From Algoriphagus chordae (GTDB taxonomy: Bacteria; Bacteroidota; Bacteroidia; Cytophagales; Cyclobacteriaceae): a DNA stretch of 64,000 nucleotides. The stretch lies in NCBI RefSeq assembly GCF_003254055.1, contig NZ_QKZT01000011.1, positions 1-64,000 on the forward strand, in the 5' to 3' direction. Under the pieces are notes generated by a model. That model worked only from the letters and a program-made list of their open reading frames with translations. It was not told the origin of the DNA and searched no databases. Below, piece after piece: positions 17,140 through 26,198 of the stretch (its first letter is position 1; every line of letters begins with the position of its first letter). A program made the position numbers and the translations under genes.

Positions 17140-17257
17140 TGATTAAACAACTTTTCATAGATATTTGATTTTTATAGACATGGTTTTGAAAAAAAACTAT
17201 TTTTCTAACTCAAGCTGTTTTCAAAAAACCTGGATTTCGATTCAGGTTTTTTTTTGA
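17140..17257 (+). ncRNA. Putative leader or small RNA ending in a terminator hairpin
   Basis: A transcript from the promoter at 17103-17133 would run about 115 nt and end at a hairpin with nine T residues, 45 bp before the next start codon. Within it, ATG 17180 opens a 25-codon frame (MVLKKNYFSNSSCF and on) whose stop TGA falls at 17255-17257, right after the T tract. It could be an attenuator with a leader peptide, a small RNA, or chance. I have no family match. Confidence 0.35.
17225..17255 (+). terminator. Orphan terminator upstream of the DUF4421-like gene
   Basis: The stem AAAACCTG / CAGGTTTT is followed by a nine-T run. No plus-strand gene lies upstream of it within 1.2 kb, so it must end the leader transcript. 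Confidence 0.75.
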
Positions 17258-17301
17258 GAATTTTTTAGTGAACTTTCGGTCTAAGAATCATTAACCATCC
17301 A

Positions 17302-18327
17302 ATGACCCGAACAAAGGTTTGCCTTGTCTTTTTCACTCTGTTTTTCACTCAATATGCATTTGGGCAAAATCCAAATTTTCAATACGATTCCAGTTATGTA
17401 GAGACTACTCATGAGCTGTTCGTATCCCGACTTTTTTTTTCTAAGAAATACACTCAGATAACCTCGAAATCATTGGGTGGAAGGGAGAAATACACCTTAG
17501 TTCCAAATACAGGGTTGAAAATGGGGTTGGGGTTTAATTATCAGCGATTAACCGTGAATGTGTCATTTCCAGTTAGATTTCTTTATCCGGATAAAGAGGA
17601 TGATTGGCCAGGCAATTTGGATTTGCAGTCACATATCTATGCACCGAAAGTTACTATAGATTTTTTCGGACAATTTTACAACGGCTACAAAATTATGGCA
17701 GAGGATCGAAAGTATTCGGATGAAGATTATCTCCGAAAAGATGTGCGCCAAATTTCTTTGGGACTGAATTTCAATTACCTATTTTTCGGAGATAAGCTTT
17801 CTATGGCCGCTGCGCACAATCAATCATCCATCCAAAAGAAATCAGCCTATTCGCCTTTCATCGGTTTTGAAGCCTATGGAGGAAATATGCGAGGTGATTC
17901 ACTCTTATTGCCTTCAAACCCTATAACTGATGCTATCAATTTTGATAAGGCAAGTTATTTTATGGTAGGACCTAATGCAGGTATGGCAGGCACCTTGGTT
18001 TTTTGGAAAGGTTTCTTTGTAACTGGGGCGGCTTCTGTTAATTTGAGTGGAGGCTATACTAAATGGCGAAATGTAGAAGAATTTAAGAAGTGGGGAGTAT
18101 CCCCAACCTACTATTTAAGAGGTTTTCTAGGTTATAATGGAGCCAGATTTTCCATCAATACCAGCTATGTTTACAAAAATCTCAATTTGATAAAAGGCGG
18201 GCCTTATGACCAGGCAGTTAATACTGGGAATTACAGGATTAATTTAGTGTATAAAATTTTCCCCGGGAAAAAATTTAAAAATGGCTTTAATAAGGTAAAT
18301 CCAATAAGGATTGCCATAAAGGATTAA
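17302..18327 (+). CDS. DUF4421-like outer-membrane protein
   Basis: A 341-residue exported protein with a signal peptide (MTRTKVCLVFFTLFFTQYAFGQ). The mature part is rich in alternating hydrophobic/polar strands with aromatic girdles (GLGFNYQRLTVNVSFPVRFL, RINLVYKIF), as in outer-membrane beta-barrels. The segment order (YTLVPNTGLKMGLGFNYQ, then YAPKVTIDFFGQFYNGYKI) fits my recollection of the Bacteroidota DUF4421 family. Function is unknown. A promoter-leader-terminator unit precedes it, so expression may be attenuated. Confidence 0.8.
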   Translation: MTRTKVCLVFFTLFFTQYAFGQNPNFQYDSSYVETTHELFVSRLFFSKKYTQITSKSLGGREKYTLVPNTGLKMGLGFNYQRLTVNVSFPVRFLYPDKEDDWPGNLDLQSHIYAPKVTIDFFGQFYNGYKIMAEDRKYSDEDYLRKDVRQISLGLNFNYLFFGDKLSMAAAHNQSSIQKKSAYSPFIGFEAYGGNMRGDSLLLPSNPITDAINFDKASYFMVGPNAGMAGTLVFWKGFFVTGAASVNLSGGYTKWRNVEEFKKWGVSPTYYLRGFLGYNGARFSINTSYVYKNLNLIKGGPYDQAVNTGNYRINLVYKIFPGKKFKNGFNKVNPIRIAIKD

Positions 18328-18390
18328 TCGAGGCAGTGTTGACTCGGTATATATAAGATTTTGATTAAGAAGTATAAAAACCCAAAAACT

Positions 18391-19935
18391 ATGGCAGATC
18401 AATTCGGAATTCAAGAATCATTAAAGAGACTCGGTATTACCTCTGAGAATTTAGGTGTCTCGACTGGATCGAAGTGGATTAAATCTGAAGAGTCCCTGAT
18501 TGCTTCCTTCTCTCCAGTAGATGGCAAAGAAATAGCAAAGGTTCAGTTGGCCAACATAGAGTCCTTTGAGCAGGTGATGGTGCAGGCTCAAAAAGCGTTT
18601 TTAGAGTGGCGTAAAGTTCCTGCTCCGCAGCGGGGAGAAGTAGTAAGGGAAATTGGAAATGCGCTTCGTGATGCTAAAGAGGATCTGGGAAAGCTAGTTT
18701 CTTTCGAAATGGGCAAATCTTATCAGGAAGGTCTAGGAGAGGTGCAGGAGATGATCGATATCTGTGACTTTGCCGTAGGCCTTTCACGACAGCTATATGG
18801 ACTGACCATGCATTCTGAGCGTCCTGGCCATAGGATGTATGAGCAGTGGCATGCTATTGGGATCGTGGGGATTATTTCTGCTTTCAATTTTCCAGTTGCC
18901 GTATGGTCATGGAATGCTGCACTCGCTTGGGTTTGTGGTGATGTTTGTGTGTGGAAGCCAAGTGAAAAGGCGCCACTTTCTGGCATTGCCTGTCAAGTTA
19001 TAGCCGCTAAAGTTTTTGAAAAACATGGCTTTCCAGAAGGGATTTCATCCTTGGTGATTGGAGATTATAAAATAGGAGAACTGATGTCAAATGATGCTAG
19101 AATCCCATTGGTATCTGCTACTGGTTCTACCCGTATGGGCAAACTAGTAAGTGAGGCAGTTGGTCGAAGATTAGGTCGTTCCTTGTTGGAATTGGGTGGT
19201 AACAATGCCATCATCATCACCGAAAATGCAGACATGGACATGGCAATCAGAGGAGCACTCTTTGGAGCAGTAGGGACGGCAGGACAGCGATGCACGAGTA
19301 CCCGTAGATTGATTATTCATGAAAGCGTATATGAAGAGGTGAAGTCAAGATTGGCCTCTGCTTATTCCAAGCTAGTAATTGGGAATCCATTGGATGAAAA
19401 AAATCATGTAGGGCCGGTTATTGACCAAAACTCCGTGGCGATGTATCTAGCAGCAATAGAAAAGGTGCAGGCCGAAGGAGGGAAGGTAGTGGTAGAGGGC
19501 GGTGTATTGAATGGTGAAGGATATGAATCTGGATGCTACGTGAAGCCAGCGATCTATGAAGCTGAGAATCACTTTGAGATTGTGCAGCATGAGACCTTCG
19601 CGCCAATTCTATATTTGATTAAATACAAAACCTTGGAAGAAGCTGTAGAGCTACAGAATGGTGTTCCGCAGGGCTTATCGTCTGCGATTATGACTACAAA
19701 TATGAGAGAAGCCGAAGCTTTTCTTTCGGTAGCTGGATCCGATTGTGGAATAGCCAATGTGAATATCGGGACTTCAGGAGCTGAAATCGGAGGAGCTTTC
19801 GGTGGTGAAAAAGAAACTGGTGGAGGCCGAGAGTCCGGATCTGACGCATGGAAAGCTTATATGCGTCGTCAGACAAATACAATCAATTACTCCTCTACTT
19901 TGCCGCTGGCGCAGGGGATTAAATTTGATATTTAG
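18391..19935 (+). CDS. ALDH7-type aldehyde dehydrogenase (piperideine-6-carboxylate dehydrogenase-like)
   Basis: Likely oxidises alpha-aminoadipic semialdehyde (in equilibrium with piperideine-6-carboxylate) to alpha-aminoadipate with NAD, a step of lysine catabolism. I chose ATG 18391 (514 residues); an upstream in-frame TTG at 18361 adds ten Lys-rich residues and is less likely. Catalytic residues are Cys301 (GQRCTSTRR), Glu267 (LLELGGNN) and Asn166 (SAFNFPVAVWSWN). The stretch RQLYGLTMHSERPGHRMYEQ is characteristic of the ALDH7/antiquitin subgroup. No other lysine-degradation gene is nearby. Confidence 0.88.
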   Translation: MADQFGIQESLKRLGITSENLGVSTGSKWIKSEESLIASFSPVDGKEIAKVQLANIESFEQVMVQAQKAFLEWRKVPAPQRGEVVREIGNALRDAKEDLGKLVSFEMGKSYQEGLGEVQEMIDICDFAVGLSRQLYGLTMHSERPGHRMYEQWHAIGIVGIISAFNFPVAVWSWNAALAWVCGDVCVWKPSEKAPLSGIACQVIAAKVFEKHGFPEGISSLVIGDYKIGELMSNDARIPLVSATGSTRMGKLVSEAVGRRLGRSLLELGGNNAIIITENADMDMAIRGALFGAVGTAGQRCTSTRRLIIHESVYEEVKSRLASAYSKLVIGNPLDEKNHVGPVIDQNSVAMYLAAIEKVQAEGGKVVVEGGVLNGEGYESGCYVKPAIYEAENHFEIVQHETFAPILYLIKYKTLEEAVELQNGVPQGLSSAIMTTNMREAEAFLSVAGSDCGIANVNIGTSGAEIGGAFGGEKETGGGRESGSDAWKAYMRRQTNTINYSSTLPLAQGIKFDI

Positions 19936-19949
19936 AATCCTATTTTGAG

Positions 19950-20960
19950 CTAAGTGCTCAGCCAGTTATTGAGCTTAGCATTTAGCTCTTTCCCTGATAT
20001 GTTTTTTACTTGGTATCGTCCTAAGTGATATGGTGAGGAATCTCTGGAAACTGGCTCTTCTTGGGTGGTAAAGCCAGCTGATAATTGATGTTCCTGCATA
20101 ACTTCAATCGTCTCTTCATTGCAACTTCCATGAGGATAAGCAATAGCATTGATTGTTTGAAGCTTGTTTTGCTCAAAGTACTGCTGATTGGCAACAACTT
20201 CATTAAATTGATCTTCTTTGCTGAGTCCTACTAATGCAGGATGAGTATGTGTGTGGAGTCCGAGTGAAAAAAGTGGATGCTCAGAAAGAGCTTTGAGCTG
20301 TACTTTGCTCATTAACGTATTTTCATGCGTTGGGAAATAAGGATTATTTGCCCATTTTTTTATCTCCTCAAGGTATTGGCAGGCTTCATTATAGGATAAT
20401 GATTTAAGTTTTTCGCTCAATGTTAAATACAACATACAGCGTTTATTGGGAGGGACTTGATTCCATTTCCAATTCCTATGTGCTTGCTGCATCTCATAAG
20501 TAAGTACTTCATCTCCAGAGACATCAAAGCTCCCAGAGCTATCCCCAAAATCAATACTTAATTTACTAGGTAAAAATGGGGCGTGTAAAGTGAGATTTTC
20601 TAATTCATCCCACCAAAAAGATTGTTGCTTTGAGATGAAGTGTGTGGGGATGAAGAATGTGGCAGGGCAAGCATATTTCTCCAAGATAGGCTTGGCCAAC
20701 TCGTAATTGTCTGCATAGCCATCGTCAAAAGTGATATAAACACTGTTTTTATTTATTTTTTTTGAAGCTACCTGCGCTAATAGACTGCTAATAGGTAGCA
20801 CGGAGAAGTTGTTTTTGAGAGCTTTTATCTGAGATTCAAAATTTTCAAGACTCACTGTTAATTCCCATGGATCCGCTCTCAATTCAGCAATCCGGTGGTA
20901 CATCAGCACTACACTTTTTGGGTTTTTGATTAGAAAGGATTTTAGTCTGCTCTTGAGCAT
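19950..20960 (-). CDS. Polysaccharide deacetylase (NodB domain)
   Basis: A 336-residue CE4-family protein. The NodB motifs are visible: TFDDGYADN (77-85; catalytic and metal-binding Asp), LGLHTHTHPAL (metal His pair) and the later AIAYPHGS segment. No clear signal peptide is present, only a basic N-terminus (MLKSRLKSFLIKNPKSVVLMYHRI). It probably removes N-acetyl groups from a glycan or glycolipid made by the adjacent transferases. It is the last gene of the minus-strand glycan operon, 22 bp after the GT-methyltransferase gene, and converges with the ALDH gene. Confidence 0.9.
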   Translation of the reverse strand: MLKSRLKSFLIKNPKSVVLMYHRIAELRADPWELTVSLENFESQIKALKNNFSVLPISSLLAQVASKKINKNSVYITFDDGYADNYELAKPILEKYACPATFFIPTHFISKQQSFWWDELENLTLHAPFLPSKLSIDFGDSSGSFDVSGDEVLTYEMQQAHRNWKWNQVPPNKRCMLYLTLSEKLKSLSYNEACQYLEEIKKWANNPYFPTHENTLMSKVQLKALSEHPLFSLGLHTHTHPALVGLSKEDQFNEVVANQQYFEQNKLQTINAIAYPHGSCNEETIEVMQEHQLSAGFTTQEEPVSRDSSPYHLGRYQVKNISGKELNAKLNNWLST

Positions 20961-20982
20961 TTGTTTTTAGGGATACTTTGTG

Positions 20983-22611
20983 TCACTTCTGGGCGCAGGC
21001 CGTGATGATTAATTGGTAGTGTTCATCGTTAATGTCTAGCGTTTCTTGTTTTACCTCAGGTAGTCCTAAGCCGTACAAAAAAGAAGAGGCTAGGAGTACG
21101 TTGCCATGGCTATTCACTTCTAGGCTATCTGTGGTGAAGAGATCACCTGTCATTTTCTTAATGGAAGCTTGCGTGAAGGACCAAAGCCAGTTATCCCCCC
21201 ATTGATCATGTGAGATTTGAGAGATGCCAGGAACTGTAATCAGTAAGAATCCTCCTTTTTTTAAAATACGGTGGCAAGTTTTAATGGCCGAATCACAGTC
21301 ATAAATATACTGTAGTGTCTGTGTCAAGATAATGCAATCGAAAGATGCGTCGGTTAGCTGTGGTGCATGGGTTAAATCACCAACTATGGTTGCTTTTTCA
21401 TTTCCCTCTTCGATATGAAGTACATCGCTCTTGGATACATTTTCTCCTCCAAAACGAATCGTGTAATCATTGTCTCCTATTTCCAGTACATGGCCCCTTA
21501 TTTTGGAAGCGTGTTTTTCAAGGAAATTTTCTATGTAATATCTGTCTATTGGCCCGCCACGATCATATCCGAATTGTTTACTTATTGGTTCTGTTTGCCC
21601 AAGAATACTAGAATTAGGTGTCCTATTGAAACTGAAAGGAGTTTTCATGGAAATTAGAGTATGCAATTTCTGGTTAAGCCTCTTCAATTTGTAATTTAGG
21701 CTGCTTCCGTTTTTAGCGATGTAAAGTGGTTGAATGGTTAACTTATCGAACAAGGATCGATTGTGTTTCTTCAAAAGTCTTAAATCCTCCTTTGGTAGTG
21801 AGTCATTTCCTTGATAAAGTTTTTCTATAAGACTATCGTAGATTTTCTGGGAATAGAAGTTTTGCCAATTTTCCATTCCTTTTTGAAAGGAATCTTTTTC
21901 CTCAAGACTGGCTAAATTCTTTTTTTGAGAAGTTAATACTCCTAATACCGAACTCAGCATTTTTCCGTATTCGGCTGAGGCATTGCTTTGGTGGAGTCTA
22001 TATACAGCTAGAAGATTAGTGTGGTGATGAACAGGATATTGCCTTGCTATTCGTAAATAGAGCTCATAATCCTCACAAAGGGTCAAAGAAGTGTTGAAGT
22101 TGAATGTGTCGAAAACCCATCTTCTGTACATTACTGTTGCATGCATTCCTATGTAGTTTTTTTCTAGAAGTTTGATGTAGTGCTGATTCTTCACGACTTC
22201 CTGCATAGGCCAGGATTTATCATCTGGTTCGTAATAAAGTTCATGCCCACCTGAAGAAAAAGCAGCACCTGTATTTAACTTTAAATAATTGTAATTGATT
22301 TGAAGTGCATCCTGGAGCAACCAATCATCTGCATCCAAAAAGACAAGTAGGGATCCATTAGAATTCTTGATACCAGTATTCCTAGCAGAGGATAGTCCTG
22401 CGTTTTCCTGGAAGACATAGCGTGTGTTTTTATATCTCTGGCAAACTAATTTGGTATCATCTGTAGAACCATCGTCAACAACTATTATTTCATGATGTGC
22501 ATAGCTTTGCGATAGCACACTTTCAATGGCTTTCGCTAGAAACTTCCCATGGTTGTAGCAAGTGATTATTACCGAAATTAATGCTATTGGTTCAGCTTCT
22601 GATTTAGCCAT
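20983..22611 (-). CDS. GT2 glycosyltransferase fused to a SAM-dependent methyltransferase
   Basis: A 542-residue two-domain protein. The N-terminal half (about 8-240) is a GT2 domain: ALISVIITCYNHGKFLAKAI, IVVDDGSTDDT, FLDADDW (DXD) and LCEDYELYLRIA. The C-terminal half (about 345-542) is a class I methyltransferase: GHVLEIGDNDY (SAM-binding loop), IVGDL, FDCIILTQTLQYIYD and LKKGGFLLITVPG. It could add and then methylate a sugar, or cap a chain; this is inferred. Its start overlaps the preceding GT gene by 8 bp. Confidence 0.92.
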   Translation of the reverse strand: MAKSEAEPIALISVIITCYNHGKFLAKAIESVLSQSYAHHEIIVVDDGSTDDTKLVCQRYKNTRYVFQENAGLSSARNTGIKNSNGSLLVFLDADDWLLQDALQINYNYLKLNTGAAFSSGGHELYYEPDDKSWPMQEVVKNQHYIKLLEKNYIGMHATVMYRRWVFDTFNFNTSLTLCEDYELYLRIARQYPVHHHTNLLAVYRLHQSNASAEYGKMLSSVLGVLTSQKKNLASLEEKDSFQKGMENWQNFYSQKIYDSLIEKLYQGNDSLPKEDLRLLKKHNRSLFDKLTIQPLYIAKNGSSLNYKLKRLNQKLHTLISMKTPFSFNRTPNSSILGQTEPISKQFGYDRGGPIDRYYIENFLEKHASKIRGHVLEIGDNDYTIRFGGENVSKSDVLHIEEGNEKATIVGDLTHAPQLTDASFDCIILTQTLQYIYDCDSAIKTCHRILKKGGFLLITVPGISQISHDQWGDNWLWSFTQASIKKMTGDLFTTDSLEVNSHGNVLLASSFLYGLGLPEVKQETLDINDEHYQLIITACAQK

Positions 22612-23875
22612 TAGATTGGGATGATAGCGTTGACTTGTTTTTATGCTTTTGGAAAAACCGAATTCCAGATAATAATCCCTTTATTTCACTCCATACAGTA
22701 CGGTACCTCAAGTTATAATGTGGAAAGCCCATTCTTATCAAGAAGAGGTAGTATTTCGACATTTCAAAGTAGAGATAGTTGTCATAACCTATTTTTGGCA
22801 GTTGATTATGTTGGATCAAAACTGAGGCAGCATGACCGCGCATATAGTTGTAGAGTTGTTTTTGCAATTGGTTTATCTCTTGTCGATGTTCATGAAAGAC
22901 TATCGCGCGAGGATTGTATTGCATTTTCATTCCCTTGGCGAGTATTCTAAACCATATTTCCGAATCACCACTGCATCCAGCAGCTCCAACATCTAGTCTG
23001 TCGTCAAAGTAATTTACACTTTCAATCGCAGACTTTCTAAATGCCATATTTGCGCCGGCTCCAATTTCCCACACCCTTGGTATAGAATCAGATTTATAAA
23101 TAAAATCTGAGTTATAGCAAACGTCTTGATAGCCTCTGTTAAATCCCCAGAATTTTTCAAAAATAAACTGGCTTTCTGTCTCAATTTGAGAGGCCAGTAC
23201 TAGGCCAGTCATGGCATCAATTTCGGGATTTGAAAATGTCTCCCATACCCGATAAGACCATAAAGGATCTACACTCACATCATCATCTGTGTAGGCGATT
23301 AAATTTGAATGTGCCAGTTTAGCTCCTGTATTTCGGGCTATATCTAATCCAGGTCTTTCTTCCTTGTAGTAGGTGACATGAGGGAATAGATTAGTTACTT
23401 CTTGGGTGCTGCTGTCTTCAGGGGCATTATCAATTACTATTATTTCATTGGGCGGGTATTGTAGACTAGAGATGCTTTTTAGGCAAGTTTTCAAATTCTC
23501 GCTACGGTTACGAGTACAGATCACCACGGAGAGATCTAAGAACAGGGGCGATTTAGTAGCTTGGTATTTATCGAAAAATGGATCCAAAATGGATGAAAGC
23601 TCTAGGAAATCTTTGCCTTCAATGATAGGTTTTAATCTATAAATATGCTCTTGATTTGGGATATAGTAGGTTAAAGAAGGTAGGATGGCTTCAAGGATTT
23701 TTTCGCCTAATTGTTCTGGTTTTTGGTGTTCATCCCAGTAAAGGTGTCCAAGAGGAATTTTTTTCCACCAGAATACATAATAGAAGTTCTCTCCTTCATT
23801 TGGAGCCTCTTTTAAGAATTCTTCCCGACTATCTAAAAGAATGTGTTTTATTCGATATGGTGAAAAAATAGCCAT
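22604..23875 (-). CDS. Glycosyltransferase family 2
   Basis: A 423-residue protein. The first 110 residues are an unrecognised N-terminal extension (YVFWWKKIPLGHLYWDEHQK region). The GT2 domain follows from about 111: LDLSVVICTRNRSENLKTCL, IIVIDNAPED, YTDDDVSVDP (acidic site) and GCSGDSEIWFRIL. The C-terminal part (residues about 320-423) is basic and aromatic rich. It is translationally coupled to both neighbours (1 bp overlap upstream, 8 bp downstream). It probably builds the exported glycan. Confidence 0.9.
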   Translation of the reverse strand: MAIFSPYRIKHILLDSREEFLKEAPNEGENFYYVFWWKKIPLGHLYWDEHQKPEQLGEKILEAILPSLTYYIPNQEHIYRLKPIIEGKDFLELSSILDPFFDKYQATKSPLFLDLSVVICTRNRSENLKTCLKSISSLQYPPNEIIVIDNAPEDSSTQEVTNLFPHVTYYKEERPGLDIARNTGAKLAHSNLIAYTDDDVSVDPLWSYRVWETFSNPEIDAMTGLVLASQIETESQFIFEKFWGFNRGYQDVCYNSDFIYKSDSIPRVWEIGAGANMAFRKSAIESVNYFDDRLDVGAAGCSGDSEIWFRILAKGMKMQYNPRAIVFHEHRQEINQLQKQLYNYMRGHAASVLIQHNQLPKIGYDNYLYFEMSKYYLFLIRMGFPHYNLRYRTVWSEIKGLLSGIRFFQKHKNKSTLSSQSNG

Positions 23876-24909
23876 TAATGGGATTTAGGAAAGTAGGATC
23901 TAACTAGTTTGCGATAAGGTTCTGACCAGATATAGAAAAGTAGTTGAGAGGTTCTCAAGGTTACGTATCGGTCAATATGAATACTTAGGACAGTTTTAAT
24001 CTGGCTATAGGCAATGGTGTTATTTTTATTAGTAAACCAGTTCGTGAAAGTTTCATTAAGTACCCAATAAGAGTAATTACGTTTGGCTATCCGTGACATT
24101 CTTCGCTGTTTCTCCTTCGGAAGATAGGTGTTTATTTTATCGATTACTCTTACAATATCTTTTACATTTTGTCCGGTTTGATAGCTTTGCCAGGTAATTG
24201 AATTTGTATGTTCTCTATACTCTGCTAAATATTCTGGAACGTATGCGAAGGAATATTCTTTAGCTATTCTCGCCCACATTTCCCAGTCCTCGCCATAGGT
24301 TACCAGACAAAAAGACCCAAGCTTTTCATAAACTTCTCGCTTTACAGAAATTGCGACGTATTGTAGTCGAGGGTATTCAGCTAATTTCTCCAACCAATTA
24401 TCTAAAACGCAACTAACCTCAGATTCTAACCTTGATTTGTGAGAAAGTTCTCCTGTAGCCTTGATATGATCCCATGGACTAAAAGCTGCGCCAACCTCGG
24501 GAAAGTCTTTAAAGGCTTTGGTGATACTTGAGTAGTAGCCGTTTTTCACTCTGTCATCTCCATGTAATAGATGAATGTATTGACCGAGTGCTCTATTGAT
24601 GCAAGTTTCAAAATTTCTAAGGCTACCGACGTTTGCTTGTTGGCGATAATATTTTACTCGGCCTTTGCCTAACTCTAACACTAATGCCGCGATATCTGCA
24701 TCAGTACTGCAGTCATCAACTACTTCAATCTGCATTAGCTCTTCACCCATGTCCTGTTGGAGTACACTTTTGATTGTTTCAATTAGGTAGTTGGAGCAAT
24801 TGTATGCAGGAATCATGACAGACCATAGTGGGCGTGATACATCCTGGGGGATCGCTGGGATTTTTGGAGGATGGAGGGGGATTCTTGTCTTTGAATTTGC
24901 CTGAGACAT
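23875..24909 (-). CDS. Glycosyltransferase family 2 (paralogue A)
   Basis: A 344-residue GT2 protein with PLWSVMIPAYNCSNYLIETI, IEVVDDCSTD, the acidic site LLHGDDRV and the downstream YGEDWEMWARIA. It is clearly paralogous to the protein encoded at 27072-28103: VKYY, NVGSLRNFETCINR and YIHLLH are shared at equivalent positions. The two copies flank the ABC exporter genes. Sugar and acceptor are unknown. The stop overlaps the next start by one base. Confidence 0.92.
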   Translation of the reverse strand: MSQANSKTRIPLHPPKIPAIPQDVSRPLWSVMIPAYNCSNYLIETIKSVLQQDMGEELMQIEVVDDCSTDADIAALVLELGKGRVKYYRQQANVGSLRNFETCINRALGQYIHLLHGDDRVKNGYYSSITKAFKDFPEVGAAFSPWDHIKATGELSHKSRLESEVSCVLDNWLEKLAEYPRLQYVAISVKREVYEKLGSFCLVTYGEDWEMWARIAKEYSFAYVPEYLAEYREHTNSITWQSYQTGQNVKDIVRVIDKINTYLPKEKQRRMSRIAKRNYSYWVLNETFTNWFTNKNNTIAYSQIKTVLSIHIDRYVTLRTSQLLFYIWSEPYRKLVRSYFPKSH

Positions 24910-24911
24910 AG

Positions 24912-26192
24912 CTATTTCAATAGATTGTTTTCACCAACCGGATTTAAAAGTAAGGGGAAATTCGGCCTCACATATCCCCACCATTTGTCATACCAGTTTG
25001 AGTTTTCCCGATAGTCTGCGATATCGAACATAAGACAATTGTCAAATGAAAAAAGCTCTATGGAAGTGTCTTTTGAAAAATGAAGCGTAAAATAGAAGGA
25101 GCCATCATTTAGGAAATTTCCAGGGATGGTGCATTCACCTTCGACAAACCCTCTATTGTAAATGGTTGGTTTGGAAGGTACGTCAAAAATGCAATCTCCC
25201 ATACTTGTAAATAGTAAAAGATCGGTGGAGAGGCAGATATTGTCATTAGCGTTATAAAATCGAAATTTGATCGTGAGTGGTGTGCGAATGTCAATAACAT
25301 CATAAGGATTGGCTAAATGTGGGATCAGTTCGATGTAGGTGACACGGATGTTTTCATTTCCTGGGGCTAACTTAATATCTGTTACTTCATGCTTCCATTT
25401 TTTAGAAAAAGTTGCATTTAAATAACTATTTATGACTGTTTTTGATGGACCACTTTCCCGCATGCTTCCCTTGTCTAGCCAGATTGCATTGCTGCACAAA
25501 TTGCTTACTGCTTGAAGATTATGACTTACAAAAATGATTGTCCTGCCTTTTTGAGTAGATGCATCATTCATTTTACCAAGACATTTTTTTTGAAATTCCG
25601 CATCGCCCACAGCAAGTACCTCGTCGATTATTAGGATGTCTGGTTCCAAATGTGCCGCTACCGCAAATGCCAGCCGGACATACATTCCAGATGAGTAGCG
25701 TTTGACAGGAGTGTCAAGAAAGTTTTCAACTCCTGAGAATTCAACAATTTCATCAAATTTTTGTTGGATTTCGGCCTTTTTCATCCCCAAAATGTGTCCA
25801 CTGATGAAAATGTTTTCGCGGCCAGTAAGCTCGGAATGAAATCCTGTACCCACTTCGAGCAAGCTGCTGATTCGTCCTCTGCCTTTAATACTGCCAGAGG
25901 TTGGCTTAATTATTCGAGATAGAATTTTCAGGAATGTAGATTTGCCAGCTCCATTTGAGCCAACTATGCCCCAAGTTTCTCCTTCTTTAATTTCTAAATT
26001 AATATCTTTTAATGCCCATATTTGGTCTTTACTGTCAGTTTTACCGAGGGGATTGTCGATGTCGGTTTTGTCATTATTTAGAAAACTAGACGACCACCAA
26101 TTCTGCATATCGCGACGGAGCGATCCGGAACCTATGGTTCCTAGCATGTAGCGCTTTGAGATGTTATCTGCTTTGATGACTAGTTTTGACAT
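24912..26192 (-). CDS. ABC transporter ATP-binding protein for polysaccharide export (Wzt-like)
   Basis: Energises export of a lipid-linked glycan through the permease encoded just upstream. The 426 residues comprise an ABC domain (about 1-245) and a C-terminal carbohydrate-binding domain (about 265-426) of the Wzt type, which usually recognises the capped end of the glycan. Walker A GSNGAGKST is at 78-86, the signature is RYSSGM (165-170), a variant of LSGGQ usual for this subfamily, and Walker B is DILIIDE (185-191). The C-terminal domain implies that export is tied to a defined terminal structure. Confidence 0.94.
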   Translation of the reverse strand: MSKLVIKADNISKRYMLGTIGSGSLRRDMQNWWSSSFLNNDKTDIDNPLGKTDSKDQIWALKDINLEIKEGETWGIVGSNGAGKSTFLKILSRIIKPTSGSIKGRGRISSLLEVGTGFHSELTGRENIFISGHILGMKKAEIQQKFDEIVEFSGVENFLDTPVKRYSSGMYVRLAFAVAAHLEPDILIIDEVLAVGDAEFQKKCLGKMNDASTQKGRTIIFVSHNLQAVSNLCSNAIWLDKGSMRESGPSKTVINSYLNATFSKKWKHEVTDIKLAPGNENIRVTYIELIPHLANPYDVIDIRTPLTIKFRFYNANDNICLSTDLLLFTSMGDCIFDVPSKPTIYNRGFVEGECTIPGNFLNDGSFYFTLHFSKDTSIELFSFDNCLMFDIADYRENSNWYDKWWGYVRPNFPLLLNPVGENNLLK

Positions 26193-26198
26193 GATAGC

